From the NCBI GenBank assembly GCA_002101235.1, contig LWTL01000109.1, positions 1 through 54,505 of the forward strand: a stretch of 54,505 nucleotides of DNA, in the 5' to 3' direction. The position numbers were made by a program, and so were the translations under genes. Origin of the DNA: Cycloclasticus sp. symbiont of Bathymodiolus heckerae (lineage in GTDB: Bacteria > Pseudomonadota > Gammaproteobacteria > Methylococcales > Cycloclasticaceae). The notes beneath the pieces were generated by a model. It was not told the origin of the DNA and made no database searches. It saw only the letters and a list, made by a program, of their open reading frames with translations. The number at the start of each line of letters is the position of its first letter. The stretch's first letter is position 1. This document shows, one piece after another, positions 35,563-43,595 of this stretch.

Positions 35563-36316
35563 TAAATCAAAACGGCAGCAGCCTGAACGAATCCAAAAAT
35601 TACTGGCGCAAGCTGGTGTTGGCTCGCGCCGGCAGGTAGAAAAATGGATTGCTGATGGGTCGATAGATGTTAATGGTGCACAAGCGAAGCTAGGCGATAA
35701 AATAACGACGCGTGACATTGTTAAGCTGCGAGGTCGTCCAGTAAAACTGGCTGGCAAGCTACAGGTTGATACGCAGGTATTGATTTATCATAAACCGGCC
35801 GGTGAAATCGTTAGTAAAAGAGACCCCGAGGGTCGTCCAAGCGTTTTTAAGCGCCTTCCACGGTTAAAAACAGGTCGTTGGATTGCTGTAGGCCGCTTGG
35901 ATTTAAATACCCAAGGGTTGCTCATGTTCACTAATGATGGTGACTTGGCTAATAAGTTGATGCATCCTTCTCAACAGGTTGACCGTGAATACGCGGTGCG
36001 TGTGATGGGTGTTGTTACCAGTGAAATGGTTGAGCGTTTAGTGAAAGGCGTGGAGCTTGAAGATGGTAAAGCGCGCTTTGAAGATGTTCATGAATCTGGC
36101 GGTGCGGGTATTAATCGCTGGTTTCATGTTGTAGTTGCTGAAGGGCGAAACCGCGTTGTGAGACGTTTATGGGAGTCCCAAAACTGTAAGGTTAGTCGCT
36201 TAATCCGCGTGCGTTATGGCACGGTCTTTTTGCCACCAGGGTTGCCAACAGGGCATCACCAGTTCCTGGATAAAAAAGAAGTTCAAGCGCTTAAAAGTCT
36301 AACAGGGGGCGATTAA
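35519..36316 (+). CDS. rluB: Ribosomal large-subunit pseudouridine synthase B
   Basis: Modifies U2605 of 23S rRNA. From ATG 35519 the product has 265 aa: an S4 RNA-binding domain (ERIQKLLAQAGVGSRRQVEKWI), the catalytic GRLDLNTQGLLMFTNDGDL and GRNRVVRRLWES. The frame is open from 35483 as well, which would extend it into scpB; overlap with scpB is 44 bases either way at minimum. scpA-scpB-rluB is a frequent order. The stop overlaps that of the convergent GGDEF gene. Confidence 0.93.
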   Translation: MKKQTVSSRSPIPSNKSKRQQPERIQKLLAQAGVGSRRQVEKWIADGSIDVNGAQAKLGDKITTRDIVKLRGRPVKLAGKLQVDTQVLIYHKPAGEIVSKRDPEGRPSVFKRLPRLKTGRWIAVGRLDLNTQGLLMFTNDGDLANKLMHPSQQVDREYAVRVMGVVTSEMVERLVKGVELEDGKARFEDVHESGGAGINRWFHVVVAEGRNRVVRRLWESQNCKVSRLIRVRYGTVFLPPGLPTGHHQFLDKKEVQALKSLTGGD

Positions 36317-37224
36317 GTAGCCACTACTTTATTGCGGCCGCTTTCTTTTGCTTCGTATAACGCTTTATCTGCACGGGTCATCATTACTTCAAGCGTTTCG
36401 TTTTCGCTGTATTTTGTAACGCCCATGCTGACGGTAAAGCCAAATTCATTGTCAGCGTGTTGCATGTGAATTTCCTGAACGGCTTTACGTAATCTTTCTG
36501 CGAGTAGGGTTGCGCCTTTTAAGTCTGTGCTATTCAATAATATGGCAAATTCTTCCCCGCCTAGTCTAAAGACGTGGTCGCTCTCACGAGCAGTATGTTC
36601 AATACAGGCGGTTAATTCTTTGAGCGCCATGTCACCAGCCGTATGCCCATAGTTGTCGTTTACGGCCTTGAAAAAATCAATATCCAACATCACCATGGTT
36701 AAGTCAGAATGATGACGTTTTGTTAAAGAAGTTTCTTTTTGGAAAACAGACTGGAGAGTAGAGCGATTTAAAACGCCAGTTAAAGGGTCAGTATGAGCTG
36801 ACTGAATAGCTTGGCGATAAAGCAGCGTATTTTTTAGAGGGTGTAGTAAAGCGCTTAGGCAGTTTTCAATGGTTTCAAGCTCTTTTTCGTTGAAGCGTTT
36901 ACGGCGCATGATAGTTAGTTTTCCAAGAATGGTGTTTTCAATAGATAAACTGTATTCACATGTGTGGTTTGTACGGCGACCATGCTGGGTCTGAATATTA
37001 AGATCATCGTGCTCAAACGTTAGTCCGCTGTGGTCTACAAGGTTTGAAAGCTCAGTGCTGAAGATCGGCAGTAACTCATCCAGATTAATAGTTGTTTGTA
37101 GCGCGCTAATTAGATGGTTTAAATTAACAGTGTGGTTAACTTGATCTAGAGCCAGTGCTTGGTTTGCATTGCTTGTTTTACTTTTCTTTAATTCCATCAC
37201 TATTTGGTCCGTTGAAATTGCCAT
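36313..37224 (-). CDS. Soluble GGDEF diguanylate cyclase
   Basis: A 303 aa protein with an N-terminal sensor-like region of about 130 residues, perhaps GAF-like, and a GGDEF domain with DPLTGVLNR (146-154), GGEEF at 222-226 and the inhibitory site RESD at 213-216. No membrane segment. It should be an active cyclase with product control. A sigma-54-type promoter lies 36 bases before its start, and the gene is convergent with rluB. Confidence 0.92.
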   Translation of the reverse strand: MAISTDQIVMELKKSKTSNANQALALDQVNHTVNLNHLISALQTTINLDELLPIFSTELSNLVDHSGLTFEHDDLNIQTQHGRRTNHTCEYSLSIENTILGKLTIMRRKRFNEKELETIENCLSALLHPLKNTLLYRQAIQSAHTDPLTGVLNRSTLQSVFQKETSLTKRHHSDLTMVMLDIDFFKAVNDNYGHTAGDMALKELTACIEHTARESDHVFRLGGEEFAILLNSTDLKGATLLAERLRKAVQEIHMQHADNEFGFTVSMGVTKYSENETLEVMMTRADKALYEAKESGRNKVVAT

Positions 37225-37259
37225 TTTGCGTTCCGTTATTAACCGTTTGGAAAATATAG

Positions 37260-37275
37260 AGCGAGAAACGTGCCA
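37260..37275 (-). promoter_or_regulatory. Sigma-54 promoter candidate for the GGDEF gene
   Basis: On the minus strand TGGCACGTTTCTCGCT has GG and GC elements separated by exactly ten bases, as sigma-54 promoters require, with a perfect TGGCAC at the -24 side and one mismatch (TCGCT for TTGCT) at -12. The predicted start, near 37250, leaves a leader of about 25 bases with GGAA ahead of ATG 37224. Confidence 0.5.
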
Positions 37276-37375
37276 ATTTGCAAATAGATATAAAAAACAA
37301 TAACTTAAACTCTTGTGGTAATTAATCTCGAATAACTGACATTAAATTGACGTAAATTTGACGCGGTTAAGTTAA

Positions 37376-37409
37376 GGGGGGGGTAAAGGACTAGAATAAG
37401 GGTAAAGGA
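37376..37409. repeat. G8 tract and two GGGTAAAGGA direct repeats
   Basis: Eight G in a row (37376-37383) are followed by GGGTAAAGGA at 37381-37390 and again at 37400-37409, 19 bases apart. This fills the spacer between the end of ccoH and the GGDEF gene. No coding reading is supported here; the whole 221-base gap otherwise shows only the sigma-54 site. Confidence 0.45.
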
Positions 37410-37445
37410 GGTAGGAAAATACAACCTTATAGAGAAGGAGGGTGC

Positions 37446-37913
37446 TTAGCGTAGTTGAGAAACCTGCTTAATCTCCCAAGAGTTACTGGGTCCTTTGATG
37501 CTTATATACCACTTGCCTGGTTTAGGCAGAATAAAAGGTGTTTGGTATATGCCATCAGCTATTTTAGTAAGAGTGAGGGATTTATCATGCTGGCTAATGG
37601 TGGCGTGTCTTAGTTTAAGTTGCAAAGACTCAACAGGGTTTGATAACCCATTTAAGTGCACGGTGATGGCGGTGCTATTCCTACTTATTACTGCAGAAAG
37701 CCCAAGCTCTTCTGCTCGTTGTTCTAATTGCTTATTAGAATTAATGGCCAAACCTTCTTTGTAATGGTTGTCAGAGACAAGAGAAGGAGCGTTGTTTTGA
37801 GCGATAAAGAACGTAACAACGCTTGCGACAACTACAGAGAGAGGAAGTAAAATTAAAAACCAAGGCCAAAACTGTTTGTACCACGGTAATGTATCTTGCG
37901 ATAACTTATGCAT
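37446..37913 (-). CDS. ccoH: FixH-family protein (cbb3 oxidase accessory CcoH)
   Basis: A 155 aa protein with one membrane helix near residues 14-38 and a periplasmic beta domain, as in FixH/CcoH, which helps cbb3 assembly. NHYKEGLAINSNKQLEQRAEELGL is the usual FixH signature, visible here as DNHYKEGLAINSN. It is the last gene of the ccoNOQP-ccoGH operon, 11 bases after ccoG. Confidence 0.88.
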   Translation of the reverse strand: MHKLSQDTLPWYKQFWPWFLILLPLSVVVASVVTFFIAQNNAPSLVSDNHYKEGLAINSNKQLEQRAEELGLSAVISRNSTAITVHLNGLSNPVESLQLKLRHATISQHDKSLTLTKIADGIYQTPFILPKPGKWYISIKGPSNSWEIKQVSQLR

Positions 37914-37924
37914 AGTTTAAGGAA

Positions 37925-39316
37925 TTAAGGGTTTAGGGGGCCAATAAAACGGCCTTCAGATTCGGTTGTAGTGTCTGCATCATCTAATGCTTGTAGGTTC
38001 ATGGTGATACTGTTGGATGCACTCTGTAAAGACTCAGGTTGCACGGATAGTAATAATGGCATTTCAATAATGCTGCCCGCTTTTACATGGATAGGGCTTT
38101 TTATTGATGAGCTTATTCCTTCAATTCCGCTAACCGATAGCGTGTAACTGTGATCAACAAGATCCATATTTAATATTTTGATTGTGTAACTATTGTTGAT
38201 AGTACCATCATAGCTTTCACGGTATAGGCTGTTCCTGTCCTTTAATATGTTGAGGGTGACGGAGTCGCGTGTTTCTACAGAATAGACAACACCCGATAAA
38301 ATGCTGATAAGTAAGGCAATATAAATAAGAATTCGAGGACGTAAAAAGGTGGTTTCTTTACCGTCCATGCTATTTTCTGTCGTATATTTGATCAGATTGC
38401 GAGGGTAATTCATTTTATCCATTACATCGTTGCAAACATCTATACAGGCAGCGCAACCGATACACTGGTATTGAAGGCCGTCTCTAATATCAATGCCTGT
38501 TGGGCATACTTGAACGCATAGGGTGCAATCGACACAACTGCCGAGTTTTTTAGCTTGAAGATCGTCGCTCTTCTTTCTACTGCCACGGGGGTCACCACGT
38601 AAAGCATCATAAGAGATAACTAAAGAGTCTTTATCCAGCATAGCGCTTTGAAAGCGGGCGTATGGACACATATACATACAAACCTGTTCTCTTAGCCAGC
38701 CAGCATTCCCATATGTAGCTAGACTATAAAAAAGGAACCAAAATGTCTCCCATGGGCCCAGCTCAAAAAATAGAATACTGGGGGCTAAATCCCTGATGGG
38801 CGTAAAAAAACCGACAAAGGTGAAACCAGTGAATAAGGAGAATACGGCCCAAATGGCATGCTTTTTGGCTTTTATACGAAATTTAACTGGATTGTTTTCT
38901 TGCTTATCCAGTTTCATTTGCTGGGAGCGGCTGCCCTCAACTTTTCGTTCTATCCATAAAAAGACTTCGGTCCATACCGTTTGAGGGCATGCGTAGCCGC
39001 ACCATAAACGCCCCGCTAAAGCGGTAAATAAAAATAAGGCGAAGGCAGCGCAAATAAGGAGTAGCGCAAGATAAATGAAATCTTGAGGCCAGAAAATCCA
39101 ATTAAGGATATAGAATTTACGTTCAGGTAAGTCAAAGAGAATAATCTGACGCCCGTTTAGGTTAATCCATGGCAATAGGTAGTAAATACCTAATAAAGTG
39201 CTAACACCTAGTATACGAAGATTGGCGAATAAGCCGTGAACCTCACGAGGGTACAGTTTTTTTCGTTTCTCAAAAAGGGAGGACTCGACAGAGCAGTCGC
39301 TTTGATTATTACTCAC
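37925..39316 (-). CDS. ccoG: Cytochrome c oxidase accessory protein CcoG (FixG)
   Basis: A 463 aa membrane ferredoxin-like protein, thought to reduce copper for the oxidase. It has about five membrane segments, two 4Fe-4S motifs in CVDCTLCVQVCP and CIGCAACIDVC, the further signature GRLWCGYACPQTVWTE, and a C-terminal Ig-like domain. Its start overlaps the preceding small gene by four bases. Confidence 0.96.
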   Translation of the reverse strand: MSNNQSDCSVESSLFEKRKKLYPREVHGLFANLRILGVSTLLGIYYLLPWINLNGRQIILFDLPERKFYILNWIFWPQDFIYLALLLICAAFALFLFTALAGRLWCGYACPQTVWTEVFLWIERKVEGSRSQQMKLDKQENNPVKFRIKAKKHAIWAVFSLFTGFTFVGFFTPIRDLAPSILFFELGPWETFWFLFYSLATYGNAGWLREQVCMYMCPYARFQSAMLDKDSLVISYDALRGDPRGSRKKSDDLQAKKLGSCVDCTLCVQVCPTGIDIRDGLQYQCIGCAACIDVCNDVMDKMNYPRNLIKYTTENSMDGKETTFLRPRILIYIALLISILSGVVYSVETRDSVTLNILKDRNSLYRESYDGTINNSYTIKILNMDLVDHSYTLSVSGIEGISSSIKSPIHVKAGSIIEMPLLLSVQPESLQSASNSITMNLQALDDADTTTESEGRFIGPLNP

Positions 39317-39552
39317 TTGTTAATAGCTTTTCGTGAAAAGATGATAGAGAAAAACCCACTCCATGCACAGACGGCCCAAAAGAAGAAGAAGCCAATGGTA
39401 TATGCGCCTAAATGTGAAAGTTCGGTAAGGCCAATTTGCGATGTAATAAGCGACGGGTCAATGGCGCTAAAGACAATGCCGCTTAGCCCGCAGGCCATCC
39501 AAAAGGATGGCCATAGCGAACCAATAATAAGCAGCTTCCTATCTAAATTCAT
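39313..39552 (-). CDS. Small membrane protein in the cbb3 operon, function unknown
   Basis: I do not recognise this 79 aa product. It has a hydrophobic helix near residues 7-30 and another near 50-70, with a short loop, so it probably spans the membrane twice. It lies between ccoP and ccoG, with six bases to ccoP and a four-base overlap with ccoG, so it is certainly expressed with the oxidase. It could be a cbb3 assembly or stability factor; that is inference. Confidence 0.75.
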   Translation of the reverse strand: MNLDRKLLIIGSLWPSFWMACGLSGIVFSAIDPSLITSQIGLTELSHLGAYTIGFFFFWAVCAWSGFFSIIFSRKAINK

Positions 39553-39558
39553 TTGTTA

Positions 39559-40449
39559 CTATTCGTTAGATAAGCTGTATACGTAAGCCGCTAATATATG
39601 CACTTTGTCTTCACCTAAGAAATCTTTATTGGCTGGCATATGGCCAGTTCTACCTTTGGTGATGGATTCAATGATCTTTTTACGCGAAGCGCCATATAGC
39701 CAAACTTTGTCAGCAAGGTTGGGCGCGCCTAGTAGCGAGTTGCCTGTCGCGTCAGCCTTATGACATGCGGCGCAATAGCTAGCAAAAATACGTTTCCCAC
39801 GAACAGCATCTGTTGCTTTGTGCTCTCTACCGGTTAGGCTGACCAAATAATCAGCAAGGTAATCAATTTGTAGAGGTTTAAGTACTGATTCCCATGCTGG
39901 CATAGACGCAGTACGACCATTGAGTATGGTATGGCGTATGTCAGATGGTTTGCCGCCCCAAATCCAATCGTTATCTGTCAAGTTAGGGAAACCTCTTGAG
40001 CCACCAGCATCAGAGCCATGGCACTGTGAACAGTAATTAACAAATAGACGCTGACCTACTAGGTTTGCTTCTTCGTTTTTACTCAGTTTGATGATAGGTG
40101 TTTCAGCATATTGACTAAAAATAGGGCCATAAATAGCATCTGCATCAGCCACTTCTTCCGTATATTCTTTATCTGAAGTCCAACCGAGCAAGCCAGAATA
40201 ATTGGCAAGGCCTGGGTAAAGCAATAAATACAACAGTGCCCAAACAATACTGATGTAGAACATGTAGAGCCACCACATAGGCATAGGGTTGTTTAACTCG
40301 GTTAAGTCACCATCCCATACGTGTCCGGTTTCTTCACCTTGTTTTACTTCACCTTTATTTGGTTTGGAAACCCATTTAATAAGGTAATAGCAACCAATGA
40401 TATTCGCTAAAATAACAAGGGCTACAACGATTGACCAAAAGATACTCAT
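39559..40449 (-). CDS. ccoP: cbb3 oxidase subunit III, dihaem cytochrome c CcoP
   Basis: A 296 aa membrane-anchored cytochrome with two CxxCH haem sites, at residues 140-144 and 226-230, and the N-terminal TM region (IFWSIVVALVILANIIGC). HVWDGDLTELNNPMPMWW is a typical CcoP segment. The start overlaps the end of ccoQ. Confidence 0.97.
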   Translation of the reverse strand: MSIFWSIVVALVILANIIGCYYLIKWVSKPNKGEVKQGEETGHVWDGDLTELNNPMPMWWLYMFYISIVWALLYLLLYPGLANYSGLLGWTSDKEYTEEVADADAIYGPIFSQYAETPIIKLSKNEEANLVGQRLFVNYCSQCHGSDAGGSRGFPNLTDNDWIWGGKPSDIRHTILNGRTASMPAWESVLKPLQIDYLADYLVSLTGREHKATDAVRGKRIFASYCAACHKADATGNSLLGAPNLADKVWLYGASRKKIIESITKGRTGHMPANKDFLGEDKVHILAAYVYSLSNE

Positions 40450-40619
40450 TTTTCATCCCCTTGTAACGTTGCGCTAATTTCATCCTCTTGGAAGGGGATG
40501 TTAGCCGCATCTTCAAATTCTTTTTTACGATCTTTACTCCATGCCCAAACCCAAATAATAATGAACAAAACAAATAAGGCCACGGTAAGAATAGAACGTA
40601 GTGAGTTTAGATCAAACAT
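40446..40619 (-). CDS. ccoQ: cbb3 oxidase subunit IV, CcoQ
   Basis: A 57 aa reading from ATG 40619 begins MFDLNSLRSILTVALFVLF, a single membrane helix, followed by IIWVWAWSKDRKKEFEDAA and ending TLQGDEK. This is the standard CcoQ/FixQ shape and place, between ccoO and ccoP. Its TGA overlaps the ccoP start by four bases and it begins three bases after ccoO ends. Confidence 0.93.
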   Translation of the reverse strand: MFDLNSLRSILTVALFVLFIIIWVWAWSKDRKKEFEDAANIPFQEDEISATLQGDEK

Positions 40620-40622
40620 ACC

Positions 40623-41231
40623 TTATCTCCTTGTGCTGACATGAATGCCAAGAACTTGTAAGTAGGCGATGAGTGCATCCATTTCAGTTTTTCCTTCAAC
40701 AGACGCAGGAGCATTAGCAATATCTTCGTCGGTATAGGGTGTATTCAATGTGCGAAGAACACGCATTTTCGTCGCAATTAACTCACCGTCAAGTTCATTG
40801 TCTGATAACCAAGGGTAGCCTGGCATATTAGACTCTGGCACAACTAAACGTGGGTTCGTTAAATGCAAACGATGCCAATCGTCACTGTAACGACCGCCTA
40901 CACGGTGTAAATCAGGGCCAGTTCTTTTTGAGCCCCACTGAAAAGGTCTGTCGTAAACAAACTCACCAGCTAAAGAATAGTGACCGTAGCGCTCGGTTTC
41001 TGCGCGGAACGGGCGGATCATTTGTGAATGGCAGCCGTAACAACCTTCCTGTACATAGATATCTCGACCAGCTAGTTGCAAGGAGTTGTATGGCATAAGG
41101 CCAGAGACAGGTTGCGTTGTTTGCTTTGAATAGAATAACGGAACAATTTCGATTAATCCGCCGACTGAAATAACCAAGATGATCAAGACCACCATTAGCC
41201 CGATATTGGTTTCAACTTTTTCGTGACTCAT
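40623..41231 (-). CDS. ccoO: cbb3 oxidase subunit II, monohaem cytochrome c CcoO
   Basis: A 202 aa protein with one N-terminal membrane helix ([20 protein letters not shown]) and one haem c motif CYGCH at residues 64-68, followed by [18 protein letters not shown]. Spacing and length fit CcoO. Confidence 0.97.
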   Translation of the reverse strand: MSHEKVETNIGLMVVLIILVISVGGLIEIVPLFYSKQTTQPVSGLMPYNSLQLAGRDIYVQEGCYGCHSQMIRPFRAETERYGHYSLAGEFVYDRPFQWGSKRTGPDLHRVGGRYSDDWHRLHLTNPRLVVPESNMPGYPWLSDNELDGELIATKMRVLRTLNTPYTDEDIANAPASVEGKTEMDALIAYLQVLGIHVSTRR

Positions 41232-41246
41232 TTTAATCTACTCCAG

Positions 41247-42659
41247 TTAAGCGCTTTGCGGCACAACAACATCAGAAGGTTTAGCGTTTTCTGTTGTTTT
41301 ATAAAGGTTATAAGCCATGATGAACATGCCGCCTAAGAACATGGCGCCACCTAGGAATCGTATAAAGTAGAAAGGATTCATACGAAGTAATGACTCAACG
41401 AAACTGTATGTAAGTGTGCCGTCATCATTGATAGCGCCCCACATTAAGCCTTGCATAACACCTGCAATCCACATAGATGTGACATAAAGCACGATACCAA
41501 TCGTAGCGACCCAAAAATGTGTTTCAACCAGTTTCATGCTGTACATATCCTTCTGCCCAAATAATTTTGGAATGAGGTAATACAAAGAGCCAATAGTAAT
41601 CATTGCCACCCAGCCAAGCGCGCCGGAGTGAACGTGAGCGATGGTCCACTCAGTGTAATGAGACAGAGCATTTACCGATTTAATGGCCATCATTGGACCC
41701 TCAAAGGTCGACATGCCATAAAAAGACAGTGAGACAATTAAGAATTTAAGAATAGGGTCATGACGAAGTTTTTGCCATGCGCCAGATAAGGTCATAATGC
41801 CGTTGATCATGCCGCCCCATGAAGGCGCTAAAAGAACGATCGAGAACGCAACGCCTACAGACTGAATCCAGTCAGGTAATGCGGTGTAATGAAGGTGATG
41901 TGGGCCGGCCCACATATAAATAGAGATTAGTGACCAGAAATGGACAATGGATAAACGATAAGAATAAATAGGGCGTTCTGCTTGCTTTGGAACGAAGTAA
42001 TACATCATTCCTAGGAAACCAGCCGTTAAGAAAAAGCCAACCGCGTTATGCCCGTACCACCATTGAACCATGGCGTCTGTTGCACCGGCATAAATAGGAT
42101 AAGACTCAGTAAGGCTAACAGGAATAGCCAATGAGCGGACAATGTGTAAAACAGCAACCGCGATAATAAAGGCGCCGAAAAACCAATTAGCCACATAAAT
42201 ATGCGGTGTTTTACGTTTCATAATAGTGCCAAAAAAGATAATGGCGTACGAGATCCAAACAACAGCAATCAATAAATCGATGGGCCAGATAAGTTCAGCG
42301 TATTCACCGCCTTGTGATAAACCAGCTGGCAACGTGATAGCGGCAAGTACAATAACGAGTGTCCAGCCCCAAAAAACGAAGCTGGCTAATTTTGTTCCGA
42401 ATAGGCGTGCTTGGCAGGTTCTTTGTACAACGTAAAGAGAGGTTGCCATAAGCCCAGAGCCACCAAAAGCGAAAATAACAGCGTTAGTGTGTAAAGGGCG
42501 AAGGCGGCTATAAGTTAGCCAAGATACATCAAAATTCAATGCAGGCCACACGAGTTGTGCTGCGATGATGACGCCGACAAGCATGCCGACGATGCCCCAA
42601 ACGACAGTCATAATTGAAAACTGTCGAACGACGGTATCGTTATAAATGATTGAACTCAT
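41247..42659 (-). CDS. ccoN: cbb3 oxidase subunit I, CcoN
   Basis: The 470 aa catalytic subunit with about twelve membrane helices, haem b and the haem-copper centre. [42 protein letters not shown] and [15 protein letters not shown] carry the ligand histidines. It heads the minus-strand ccoNOQP operon, which is preceded by an FNR-type site. Confidence 0.98.
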   Translation of the reverse strand: MSSIIYNDTVVRQFSIMTVVWGIVGMLVGVIIAAQLVWPALNFDVSWLTYSRLRPLHTNAVIFAFGGSGLMATSLYVVQRTCQARLFGTKLASFVFWGWTLVIVLAAITLPAGLSQGGEYAELIWPIDLLIAVVWISYAIIFFGTIMKRKTPHIYVANWFFGAFIIAVAVLHIVRSLAIPVSLTESYPIYAGATDAMVQWWYGHNAVGFFLTAGFLGMMYYFVPKQAERPIYSYRLSIVHFWSLISIYMWAGPHHLHYTALPDWIQSVGVAFSIVLLAPSWGGMINGIMTLSGAWQKLRHDPILKFLIVSLSFYGMSTFEGPMMAIKSVNALSHYTEWTIAHVHSGALGWVAMITIGSLYYLIPKLFGQKDMYSMKLVETHFWVATIGIVLYVTSMWIAGVMQGLMWGAINDDGTLTYSFVESLLRMNPFYFIRFLGGAMFLGGMFIMAYNLYKTTENAKPSDVVVPQSA

Positions 42660-42691
42660 ACGAGAATCTCTATTAATTAAAATATAGAGAG

Positions 42692-42697
42692 ATTATA
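42692..42697 (-). promoter_or_regulatory. -10 box of ccoN promoter
   Basis: TATAAT on the minus strand at 42697-42692 is a perfect -10. The FNR-type site centre is about 60 bases from the predicted start near 42685, a class I distance. Confidence 0.5.
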
Positions 42698-42733
42698 CGT
42701 GCTGTGCTGCAATAAACGCAGGCAAAGTGGTTC

Positions 42734-42755
42734 AAAACTGATCTGTATCAGTTTT
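42734..42755. promoter_or_regulatory. FNR/ANR-type binding site before ccoN
   Basis: AAAACTGAT and ATCAGTTTT are perfect inverted halves around four bases, and the core CTGAT-N4-ATCAG differs from the FNR consensus TTGAT-N4-ATCAA only at the outer pair. The site lies 75 bases or so before the ccoN start codon, so low-oxygen activation by the neighbouring regulator is likely. Confidence 0.75.
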
Positions 42756-42817
42756 CTTATTTAAAAGGTTTTGTCAGCGAAGGCTTTGTTGTTTACAGCG
42801 TATAGTGGCGCAGAACG

Positions 42818-43537
42818 CTAGGATGTGGAAATCAGGTTTCTTAAGCCGTCTAAATCATTGATTTTAACTCGACGTTTATTCTGTAAGCTGATGAACTTTT
42901 CACGTTCAAGTTTACGGATGCCGCGGCTAACAGTTTCGGGCGATAAATTAAGTAAGCTACCCATTTCGCTGCGAGACAAGTAAAGGTTAAATTCGGTGTA
43001 AAAGTAACCACGTTGCCGGTAACGGTCGGATAAATCAAGCAGTAGCGAGACAATGCGTTTTTCGGCACTGGATTTACTCACTGAGACGACATCACAGCTT
43101 TGATTAATTGTTTTACTGGCGTGTTTGAGTAGTTGTTTGAAAATTTGAGGAATATTTTCTTGTAGGCTATCGAGATCTATTTCACAAATATTGCTAGTTT
43201 CGAGAGCTTGAATTGAGCATTGGTATTTGTCTGTTGCTATACCATCAAAACCAATCAATTCACCCGGTAAATAAACCCCCATAACATCATCGTTGGCGTC
43301 ATTATTTCGAACGATGATTTTAACGGAACCAGATTTAAGGGCGTAAAGAGACTTGAAGGGCGCTTCTTGCTGATAAAGAATATCGCCAGCATGTAAAAGC
43401 TTGGTATGGCTAACGGAATCATCTAGCCTGTCAATATCTTGTTGAGCTAGGCCGTGTGGAATACATAGGTCACCTAAACTACAGTCGCCACAAGAAACGG
43501 TTAAGTTGCGAAATAAGTTTTTGGCTAATGAGCTCAT
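42818..43537 (-). CDS. FNR/ANR-family oxygen-sensing regulator
   Basis: A 239 aa CRP-family activator. The cysteines for a 4Fe-4S cluster are Cys16, Cys19 and Cys25 (SCGDCSLGDLC) plus Cys118 (ETSNICEIDL), the FNR pattern. The helix-turn-helix contains SPETVSRGIRKLE, with the E-xx-S-R residues that read TTGAT. The gene is on the same strand as ccoN but ends 159 bases before it, and divergent from ccoI. fnr, anr and etrA are equivalent names here. Confidence 0.92.
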   Translation of the reverse strand: MSSLAKNLFRNLTVSCGDCSLGDLCIPHGLAQQDIDRLDDSVSHTKLLHAGDILYQQEAPFKSLYALKSGSVKIIVRNNDANDDVMGVYLPGELIGFDGIATDKYQCSIQALETSNICEIDLDSLQENIPQIFKQLLKHASKTINQSCDVVSVSKSSAEKRIVSLLLDLSDRYRQRGYFYTEFNLYLSRSEMGSLLNLSPETVSRGIRKLEREKFISLQNKRRVKINDLDGLRNLISTS

Positions 43538-43595
43538 ACGAATAAAATTAATAGCTAATGAATAGTTTATATTACTCTATCTGACCGTTAAAACC

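Noticed and set aside
40376..40573. 65-codon minus-strand reading across the ccoQ-ccoP junction
   Set aside because: It is a shadow of ccoQ and ccoP, which explain the region fully.
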